This document shows, piece by piece, positions 56,863 through 64,000 of a DNA stretch of 64,000 nt. Under the pieces are notes generated by a model. That model was not told where the DNA came from and did not search any database. It was given only the letters and a program-made list of their open reading frames with translations. Where the stretch lies: the NCBI RefSeq assembly GCF_029784135.1, contig NC_073745.1, positions 244,493,624-244,557,623 on the forward strand. Direction: 5' to 3'. Numbering within the stretch: the stretch's first letter is position 1; each line of letters begins with the position of its first letter. A program made the translations under genes and the position numbers. Source of the DNA: Toxorhynchites rutilus septentrionalis (lineage: Eukaryota > Arthropoda > Insecta > Diptera > Culicidae).

Positions 56863-57600
56863 GGGTTGGGGAAAAAGAAATGTCGTATTTCTGATCGAAA
56901 TTTGACGCTTTATTTAAAATACTTGAAATTATCCAATTTAAGTCAAATATGCGCCGTTTTGTTCGCAAACTTGTTGCCATTTAGAAGGCAACTTCATTAT
57001 CAACCCCCCCCCCTTTTAAACCCCCCGCCTTATTTGCAAAAAACTCAGACAGCCAGTTTTCGCAAGCCTCTTTTGAGCCCAACTTAGTATCACCAAGAGC
57101 GTTTTGCATGGACCGGAAGAGATGATAATCACTTGGAGCCAGGTCCGGACTATACAGTGGGTGCAATAGGACATCCCATCCGAGCTCCCGTAGCTTCTGG
57201 CGGGTCATCAAAGATGTGTGAGGCCGAGCGTTCCCCTGGTGGAAAACAACACCATTCCTATTGATAATTTCTGGCCGCTTTTGGTCAATCGCTTGCTTCG
57301 AACGGTCAAACTGCTCAAAGTAGAGAACCGAGTTGAGAGTCTGGCCATAGTAGAGCAGCTCATAGTGGATGATTCCCTTCCAATCCCACCAAACACACAG
57401 CAAAACCTCCCTGGCCGTCAATCCGGGCTTGGCGATGGTTAGGGCCGGCTCTCCGCGCTTCGACCACAACTTTTTTCGCATTAGGCTGTCGTACGTGATC
57501 CACTTTCATCACCAGTCACCATCTCTTTCGAAAATGGGTCGAGTTCGTTCCGTTTCAGCAGTGCATCGCAGGCGTTGATTCGGTCTAAAAGATTTTTTTG
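56863..57600 (-). pseudogene. Mariner transposase, 5' part lost into a minisatellite
   Basis: TA at 56861-56862 is followed by GGGTTGGGGAAAAAGAAATG, the same terminal sequence as at 23155. The minus-strand frame 57481-56981 encodes KRGEPALTIAKPGLTAREVL, then GVVFHQGNARPHTSLMTRQK and SPDLAPSDYHLFRSMQNALG. The second catalytic Asp is replaced by Gly (HQGN), so the enzyme would be dead. A frameshift near 57490 leads to MVTGDESG and DRINACDALLKRNELDPF. At the codons for LTQK the gene passes into a 15-bp tandem array and the DNA-binding domain is absent. The C-terminus contains a poly(C) run, as in the 23155 copy. Confidence 0.85.
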
Positions 57601-57716
57601 CGTCAACAACGTCATCAACGTCAACAACGTCAACGTCAACAACGTCAACGTCAACAACGTCAACGTCAACAATGTCAACGTCAACAACGTCAACGTCAAC
57701 AACGTCAACGTCAACA
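57600..57716 (+). repeat. Minisatellite (GTCAACGTCAACAAC)n, about 7-8 units
   Basis: A 15-bp unit with minor variants (GTCATCAAC, AATGTCAAC). In the intact mariner at 47220 the corresponding site reads GCGTCAACGTGTGTGG, so the GTCAACGT seed belongs to the mariner. As 15 is a multiple of 3, all frames stay open: VNVNN on the plus strand, VDVVD and LTLLT on the minus. These frames are not genes. Confidence 0.95.
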
Positions 57717-57769
57717 CACACATTGAGGTAATCAACAATCAAAAACTTCCGGAGTTTTGCGACATATAT

Positions 57770-57895
57770 ATATTTGGTTTTTTTACGCGGTTTCTTTTCA
57801 AGCGGATTTCGGAATTTACCCGGTTTTTTAACGCGGAGATTGAAATTTACGCGGTTTCTTTTATGCGGCACGTATCATCTGCGTTAAAAGTACTG
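57770..57895 (+). repeat. ACGCGG-rich dispersed repeat
   Basis: The word TTTACGCGGTTT and variants recur about every 20-30 bases, closing with GCGGCACGTATCATCTGCGT. The same sequence type is at 63350-63465 in the same orientation (GCGGCACGTATCCTCCGCGT). The two lie on either side of the ITmD37E element. Confidence 0.75.
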
Positions 57896-58109
57896 GAGTC
57901 ATACTGGAGTAAACATATTAAACGTGCTAATTGATGTGACTTTTCACGAAATAAGTTTGTATTGTATTGTACTGATTAAAGCCTGTCCACGTTGAATTTC
58001 GGACACCAAGATGATGCCAGTAAAACAAAAATTCACGTAATACAAAAAAACCGATTGTTTATTTCAGTAAAATAGACTTATGTCTGAAACAAGGGAAGCT
58101 TACTTCGAT

Positions 58110-58249
58110 GTTAATTACGTTGTCTGTAAAATTCACGAACTTTCTTGGGAACATCTGTCATTAGGTTCCGTACAGTATCCTCATATATGCTGGCGGCGGC
58201 GCTTTTCCATCTCCTCTTGGAATCATTAATGCCATTCGCTTTCTTCTTA
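58110..58249 (-). pseudogene. ITmD37E transposase C-terminus, separated by insertion
   Basis: The minus strand encodes KKKANGINDSKRRWKSAAAS, IYEDTVRNLM and PKKVREFYRQ, then a stop near 58115. It continues the frame from 62297 after removal of the Harbinger element and one TTA. Confidence 0.8.
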
Positions 58250-58816
58250 AGCCGGGTTCAGACGGTGCGAGTAAGCAAACGAGTCGGTCTATTCAGTTAC
58301 TGCAGTGCAGCTACTCACACCGTGTGAACACATCATGTCAGTTAATGTCATGCGAGATCCGGCGTGCGAGCTACTTCAAAGTTTTTTGATTTTACTCGCA
58401 CTCGCATCCCTCAAAACGTCAAAAACAGAATTTAGCGTTCGAATCAGGGATGCCAAATGTAAATAAATGTCTCTATTTTTAAGATATTTGAAAATATGCG
58501 AAGATATTTATAGACTAGAAATTTATTGGAAAAACAAATAAAAACCTCATATTTTCTAATCAAAATCGTTGTTATTTTGTTTTGCACGATGCCGGGGCAT
58601 GCTTTCTTTTTGAGATAGTTTTCTTGAGAATCTCTGATATAAAATCCTCATCAGGCACAATTTTCATAAAAAATTCACTCACAACTCACAACTTGCAATA
58701 AAAAGTATTGCTCGAAGAAACAGAATACATGTTAGATTTTAAAAAGTACATTTTTACTCATTCTTTTTTTCAATTTTTGACGCATATTTCTTCCACCTGC
58801 AAATCTACTATCATTT

Positions 58817-59129
58817 TCATTTCACAAATTGGTACACGAAGCTGCTGGCAAGTCGAAATAAATAAAATTTAAAAAAATCTTTTAGACTTCCATTTATAGC
58901 ATCACATACTTCCGGAATTATCTTAGCTATGGATGCTTTCGAGACTCTAAACATTATCGACAACAATCTGAATGATATTCCAAAAGAAAGGCACATCAAG
59001 GTCGTTTTTAAATTTCACTCTAGCAGGTATAGCATCCCTCATGAGTGTATCTTGGCGTTGTATTTTTGGACCAATGAAATCCAACAGTGTTTCCACTTAT
59101 TCAGGTGTTTTTCTCAACACTGCTCTATA
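58817..59129 (-). pseudogene. Harbinger transposase fragment
   Basis: The minus strand reads AVLRKTPE, a stop, VETLLDFIGPKIQRQDTLMR, DAIPARVKF. After a frameshift it continues FGISFRLLSIMFRVSKASIA, KIIPEVCDAI and LKDFFKF. This is the N-terminal part of DDE_Tnp_4-type Harbinger nucleases (T.MR.AIPA..KL, then S...LS..FRV..STI..I.PEVC.AI). The DDE catalytic part downstream is not recognisable. The upstream portion lies beyond the hAT insertion; a 61-codon frame at 61630-61445 may be part of it, but I cannot confirm that. Confidence 0.8.
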
Positions 59130-59137
59130 CTCTAGAG

Positions 59138-61415
59138 CAGGGGTTCTCAAACTGTTTTGGGCGAGAATTTCCAGAATGAAGTGATACCAAAGACCCCCAT
59201 AGCAAAATTTCTTCAAAAATCTCTTGTTGTTTTTCTTATTCATACATAATACTTACCAATATATAAACTTTGCGTTTGATGAAATGAGAAAACTTAACCT
59301 TATTTTCTTATTAAAATTCAACAACAAATTTATACATGAAATTCAGTAATATTTTTGAATACACCTTACTTACAAATGCTTAAGTAGGTAAATAATTTTT
59401 CGAAACTAGCTTTAAGATCGCAAAGTAAAGATAAAAAATATGTTCCGGTAAAACGTAGTCCTACGTCAAAAACTATGGGTGGGTTATACCTAAAATGCAA
59501 TCGCAAGGTTGACGTAGTATGTAGTATGACTACCATCGGCTTAGTAGACATTTGAGTGTATTGATTAAATTATTGATTAAACCAGTGACTAAATGAAACA
59601 TTTTCCGAATTCAGATGCGAAAAAAACCCAAGTTAGTACAAAAGTACCTACATCTTGCATCTATTTCGCAATGCCGATTTCCCCAAGCCCATTGGAATCT
59701 GTGTTGGGGAAACTCATCAAGTAGCCGCACCTTGCATCAAATTAATGTGGCGAATGAACAGTATTGTATAGAAAATTAGCATTAGGCACCAATCAACGTA
59801 AAAACGAAAACCAAGAAAAGTATCCTGAACGCTACGCTCTTTTAAATTATTTTTAATCACATCATTTAAGTTCACTTTCACTGTGTAATCACGTTGTAAT
59901 CTCTTGAATTAAATTAGTCGATGAGTGTATTATCATTCAGGGTGGAAACTCAACCAGGAAAACCGGTGAAACCAGGTATTTTCATTCGAAACCAGGAAAA
60001 ATCAGATGGATTAATGTTTTCAATTGTTATTCAGATGTAGTGCTCTTGTATGTTTTATATACATTGATCTTCAATCAGAGAGTCAACGGAGTTTTCGTCG
60101 ACACTTGAGTCCCGTCTAGAGTCAGAGAACTAGTCGACGCAAAATTGATTTTTCATCTTCCAACAAACACAAACATAAAGAATTACACCATTTCTGTCGA
60201 TTGATTTATAATTCAGGCTGTTGAAAAACGTGAGTATTAAGAAATCAATTACTAAAAATAATAAAAATAATAAAAATGAAAATAGGCGCTGCCAAAAAAG
60301 ATTCAACGAAAATCGCAGTCGTGGATACAATTCAAGACAAGTCAAGTCGGCGGATTGAAGAATTTTTTTGAAGCTAAACCTAGTTTGAAGTGGGTCAACT
60401 CAGCATTGACGGTCCCCATGTTAATTGGAGATTAGTAAAGCAGTTGAATGAAGAAATTCGTGAAATCCGAAGCAGCCAAAACTACGAGCTCACGAATATA
60501 GGTAGCTGCAGTTGTACAAGTTTTCAAAAATCATTCAAAAAAGGAATGAAAAAGACGGTTTGGAAAATTGATGTTTATGAGATCTTGAATATCTTGATTT
60601 TTGACAGAACTGTAAATAGTACTAGATTTAATTTCTTCGAAACATGAAGGAACGATCACCTTTGTCGTATCCACGGCAGAGACACGACACGATATATTTC
60701 TTGTATCCAGCTTAGTTTGCAAAAAAGCGCATGAATTTTGCTCTTGAATATTTCGTCGAGAAAAATAGAATCAGTGGTACCGTGACGAACAAAAGTAAAC
60801 AGGAATTCCTCGAGTTTTGTGATACTTTGGGTTCGTGCGATACGGGTTGGTTCAGGTCAATCACGGAGAGCCACTACGAATTGTACAGTCCACCCAAGCT
60901 CAAACTCAAGCTCAACTTTGGGTTCGTGCGATATGCTAAAAAATTATCGTTGAAAAGAAGAACGTTTGGACCTTATGTGGGAGAAGAAACTCATAGGCAC
61001 AGCGGGAAAAGAATATACAAACTTGTCTGACTTTGTCAAAGAGATCCTCATTCAGTCGCATGGCAATGCTAAATTGGAGCGAGGTCCTCCATGAACAAAG
61101 TATGTTTGGTGGTAAACCAAAATGATCTGAACTTGGTAGCTCAGCGCATTGTTCACAATGAATTCATCTTATTTTGCCAACAATTTGCAACCTAAACGCA
61201 AGCTTGTTATGCTTGTTTGGACTTGAATTTGATCATGGCTTCATTCGTTCTACAGTATACAGTATCATGCAAGTTTGAAATAAAAACAAGTGTTAATTAA
61301 TAGGGGTCGATTTTTAGACCTCGTCGACCCCCAAAGTCAATTTTCGTTTGTGTCGACCCCTTGGAAAACGAGATCGACCCCAAGGGGTCGATATCGACCA
61401 CTTTGAGAAACCCTG
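59138..61415 (+). mobile_element. hAT element, 2278 bp, 8-bp TSD CTCTAGAG
   Basis: CTCTAGAG occurs exactly at 59130-59137 and 61416-61423. The ends are CAGGGGTTCTCAAACTGTTT and, in reverse, CAGGGTTTCTCAAAGTGGTC, the classic hAT terminal repeat. The right subterminal part (61300-61400) has GGGGTCGAT/TCGACCCC words in both orientations. Transposase remnants are on the plus strand. A small CAGGAAAA/ACCAGG repeat lies near 59955-60000. Confidence 0.93.
60355..61030 (+). pseudogene. hAT transposase fragments
   Basis: One frame gives FFEAKPSLKWVNSAL. The next (60410 on) gives DGPHVNWRLVKQLNEEIREI, then YELTNIGSCSCTSFQKSFKK and GMKKTVWKIDV. This matches the DGPNVNW..., LI..GSC.LH..H..FK.G pattern in the RNase H-like core of one hAT transposase group. 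60731-61030 (ALEYFVEKNRISG, KSKQEFLEFCDTLGS) may be a later part. Several frameshifts and stops are present; it is inactive. Confidence 0.65.
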
Positions 61416-62294
61416 CTCTAGAGGGTCATCATCGTTGAATTTCTTCAATGTTGTATTTGTTGCTCCATTTCCTTGCATCCAATTCCTGGCTCAAATCCTT
61501 TTGCCTTTCTGCTTTTTCGGATAGTACCTTCAGTTCGAAAAAATTCAGCACAAAGTATTTGTTGACAGCTTGCGACGAGAGTTGAGGTTGACGTAGCTTC
61601 CCAGAAGCTCAAAGTGAAATTAGTGTCCAACTAGGCACGAAACTGTTCGCGGGCACTCCGACGAGAAAAACTGTGGTTAATGAGTAAAATTCGGAAACGA
61701 AATAAATTCGATTTTGGTATACTGTTGCTACGATGATTTTATTCAGATTGACTAATTTCACAATTGCTTTAGCTTTTATAATTCTTCTCCTTTACAAATG
61801 TGTGTGTGTGTGTGCTAGCGATAAGGAAATAGATAACCGCGGATTATGGAATATCGTTTTTAAAGCATACACAGTAATTCTTTTTTGTATGAATTCATTT
61901 AGGATCTACTTCAATTAGGTATTTCCAAAATTTCGAATAGAATAATAAATTTCTGCTCTCAACAGTATTTTTATACACGGTCAGCGTGTATTTCGCGATA
62001 AAATTGTGTGATGATAAATGAAACTGAAAACCTGAGACGAAAACTGCCAATAGAGGAGTCGATTTCGGAACAATCATCTGTCAAATTCGGATCTGATTGC
62101 TGTTTCTGACTATTTGATGGATATTTTAAAAATCATCTGGCATCCCTGGTAAGTCAATTCTGTAGTATCTAGTTTCTCGTCAGCAGCTCACACTGTGTGA
62201 ACGGACAAGGCGAGTCAACCATATGTCAAGCGAGTTCACCGGCCCAGTAGCTGCTCACTGTCAAGTCAGCTACTAGCAACGTATAAATGGGCCT

Positions 62295-63081
62295 TTAGCT
62301 TCGAATAGTTTTCGCTTAATCAGAGCCCAGTACTTTTTCACTGGGCGAAGTTCTGGACAGTGACAAGAGGCCAAATCTGGCCAAAACAACGCTGGAGAGT
62401 CGTAGCTTCCTATGAATGGTAGCAACCGCTTCTGGAGACATCCCTTTTCGTAGACATCTTTGTTGATAGTAGAGATGAAAGATTTGGATTTTCGGCCACA
62501 ACTGCATACGGCCTGCCAAACCAAATACTTTTTGGGTATTTAGACTGCTTCTTGGTCCAGAAACACAACGGCATTCTTTCGCAGTGCAGTATAAAAAGCG
62601 AGACCCGGAAGCTGTTTGAAGTCTTCGAGAACATAAGTTTCATCGTCCATTATGGTGCATGAACATTTTTGCAAAAACTGTGTGTAGAGCACCTTAGTAC
62701 GACTTTTTGCAGTGAAATTTTGCTTATCATCACGATTGGGTACCTATTCCGCTTTGTCTTCAGTCCATGCCTCTGCTTCACCTTTTGTACATATAATATC
62801 GATTTTTCAACCTTTCGAGCCACATTTCTAACTGAAAGGTTGGGATGTTTCTTAATAATGGCAACCACCTTTCGGTCCATCTGTCGGGAGCATACTTTTC
62901 GATTTGTTCCACTTCCATCCTTCCGATCCACAGTTAAGCGCTGGTCAAACGATTTGCACACACTAAACACGGTATTTTTCGGCAGTTTTAGCTTTTTGGC
63001 GAGATCGCGTACCGACAGTGTTGGATTTTGCTGCCGTTCGCGCAAAATGCGTTTACGTACTTCCACTTGATTCGACGCCAT
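62295..63081 (-). pseudogene. ITmD37E transposase, N-terminal and core part
   Basis: From the ATG at 63081: KRILRERQQNPTLSVRDLAK, LKLPKNTVFSVCKSF (first helix-turn-helix), then VRNVARKVEKSILYVQKVKQ (second) and RNRYPI. After a frameshift, MDDETYVLEDFKQLPGLAFY follows with the first catalytic Asp, then an in-frame stop, then KKYLVWQAVCSCGRKSKSF and KRLLPFIGSYDSPALFWPDL. About 25 residues are deleted after LASCH, and the text resumes at CPELRPVKKYWALIKRKL, the block with the final Glu. The remaining C-terminus (KRRWKSAAASIYEDTVRNLM, then KKVREFYRQ) lies across the Harbinger insertion at 58249-58120, in continuous frame. Confidence 0.88.
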
Positions 63082-63349
63082 TTTACCAAACTAAAGAATA
63101 ATGTAAACATGTTGGACATTGAAATAAAGAGGAGAGTTGCAGCTGTCATGTAAGTGAAATATTTAATTGATTAGTGAAATATTTCATAAACTACACTGAA
63201 AGAAAAGTGCCCGAAATTTAAAGTGGACAGGCTTTAGTAGCTGAGAAATAAAAGGAGAAACAGATATCATGATTGTAGCATGCAAAGAAAAATCAGTGAT
63301 CAATTATTAGAATATGGCTTGCATTTTAAACTAATAATTCACTGTTTGT

Positions 63350-63465
63350 TAGATTTTTACACGAATTTTGAAATTTACGCAGTTTAGTTTCAGGCAGATT
63401 TTGGAATCTACGTGGTTTTTTTCACGCGGATTTGGGGTTTAAGCGGCACGTATCCTCCGCGTACA
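63350..63465 (+). repeat. Second ACGCGG-rich repeat copy
   Basis: Matches 57770-57895 in order and orientation, ending GCGGCACGTATCCTCCGCGT and ACAATGCGACTTCAGGGTAA. Confidence 0.75.
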
Positions 63466-64000
63466 ATGCGACTTCAGGGTAACTTCAAACGATGAAACAG
63501 ATAGGATATACAAAATGGACGTAGCAAGAAAGCGAGAACATTTATTTATACCATTCGCTTGCACATATAAAAAACAAATATTACATTTTACTAAGTTATA
63601 AATTGAAATGAGTTTCATCTTACGTGACAGATGGCAGACAATATTCAATTGGTCTTATAGAAATTGGACTAAGTGCACTTTGCCCTTTGCACTCGAGAGG
63701 TGACTCCCACTCACCATATGATTTGATGCTATAAATCGAGAGGTGACCCTAGCTAACCACTTGATTTATCATTATGATTTATTTATTTGTGACACTTTAT
63801 CACTGAAGTGTGTGGCATTCGTTTCATACCACTTTAATTGATGTTCAAATCTTGGATTAGTATGCTTCAATTACCTGTATCATATGTTGTCTATAGTCAT
63901 ACTTCCTTCATAGTGGCAATAAATCTTCGAACAGAAAGGCGTATAATAGGCCTAAATTGTAACATTCCAATTAGGCTTAAAAATGTAACGCAAACATTAT
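63466..64000. other. No gene; short duplication at 63690-63775
   Basis: TCGAGAGGTGAC occurs at 63693 and 63739, each followed by a related CACC/AACCA..TTGAT stretch, which makes a diverged ~46-bp duplication. Nothing else is recognised. Confidence 0.4.

Larger units (their letters stand above)
58250..62294 (-). mobile_element. PIF/Harbinger element, 3-bp TSD TTA, carrying a hAT
   Basis: TTA is at 58247-58249 and 62295-62297, and removal restores the ITmD37E reading frame. The ends AGCCGGGTTCAGACGGTGC and, in reverse, AGGCCCATTTATACGTTGC share 12 of 19 positions, with subterminal AGCTACT/GCTACT words and GTGTGAAC at both sides. The 3-bp TTA target is a Harbinger hallmark. Transposase remnants on the minus strand are at 59135-58817. 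Net length without the hAT is about 1.76 kb. Confidence 0.85.
57979..63234 (-). mobile_element. ITmD37E-type Tc1/mariner element carrying nested insertions
   Basis: TA is at 57977-57978 and 63235-63236. The inverted ends read AAGCCTGTCCAC followed by a TTGAATTTCGG block on the left and TTTAAATTTCGGGCAC on the right (reverse). The minus-strand transposase starts at 63081. A PIF/Harbinger element (58250-62294) interrupts its 3' part. Without the nested elements the element is about 1.2 kb. Confidence 0.88.

Noticed and set aside
57509..57934. Frames rich in Val-Asp, Val-Asn or Leu-Thr repeats
   Set aside because: Produced by the 15-bp minisatellite inside the mariner relic.
60731..61030. Independent 99-codon gene inside the hAT element
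   Set aside because: More likely the decayed C-terminal part of the hAT transposase. No promoter or splice signals of its own.
1..64000. Endogenous viral elements
   Set aside because: Frames with RT or RNase H are all non-LTR retrotransposons; no capsid, glycoprotein or RNA-polymerase motif was seen.

Overview
This is nuclear DNA of an insect, most likely a culicine mosquito. The window is AT-rich, contains introns, and consists mostly of transposable elements. The mosquito assignment rests on element types: Feilai-like tRNA-derived SINEs, an ITmD37E-type Tc1/mariner element, irritans-type mariners, LOA/I-type and CR1-group retrotransposons, and an RR-2 cuticular protein gene. Genus and species cannot be fixed from this window. 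I see no rRNA, no functional tRNA gene, no CRISPR array and no viral insertion.

Only two host genes are supportable. A two-exon RR-2 cuticular protein gene lies on the minus strand (43379-43862), with TATA box, initiator and poly(A) signal. A secreted proline-rich protein gene lies on the plus strand, with three visible exons (55057-55975) and an unresolved first exon.

Layout. 1-5300: fold-back repeats, a mariner tail followed by about 71 copies of a 7-bp repeat, and a pogo-like MITE. 5300-9190: mostly AT-rich single-copy-looking DNA and dispersed repeats. 9196-10645: hAT-type non-autonomous element holding a second inverted-repeat element. 13000-15000: relics of a non-LTR element, Tc1 and Tigger. 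15130-24830: one CR1-group retrotransposon (A, minus strand) split by a second retrotransposon (B), itself hit by a SINE and by an RNase H-bearing retrotransposon (C), and split again by a mariner. 26231-26515: SINE with clear target duplication. 29841-31501 and 51433-53122: two copies of a 1.7-kb element that is almost entirely one long palindrome. 31875-34140: repeats and an ITmD37E relic. 34140-36880: single-copy-looking DNA. 36891-38943 and 49352-49994: two copies of a G-rich-ended element, the first carrying a 1.2-kb TTAA-flanked element. 41537-46680: related repeat blocks on both sides of the cuticular gene. 47220-48501: a mariner with a single frameshift. 48533-50022: a second copy of element C, broken by a SINE and a MITE. 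56863-57716: a mariner whose 5' part is replaced by a 15-bp minisatellite. 57979-63234: a triple nest of hAT inside PIF/Harbinger inside ITmD37E, each with its own exact target duplication.

The nesting gives a relative chronology of insertions. Most transposon coding strands point to the minus strand, which would make a plus-strand transcript largely antisense to them. The cleanest candidates for something undescribed are the long-palindrome element and the TTAA element with spaced GTTCGA..TCGAAC palindromes. All family names come from motif recognition by eye, not from searches.
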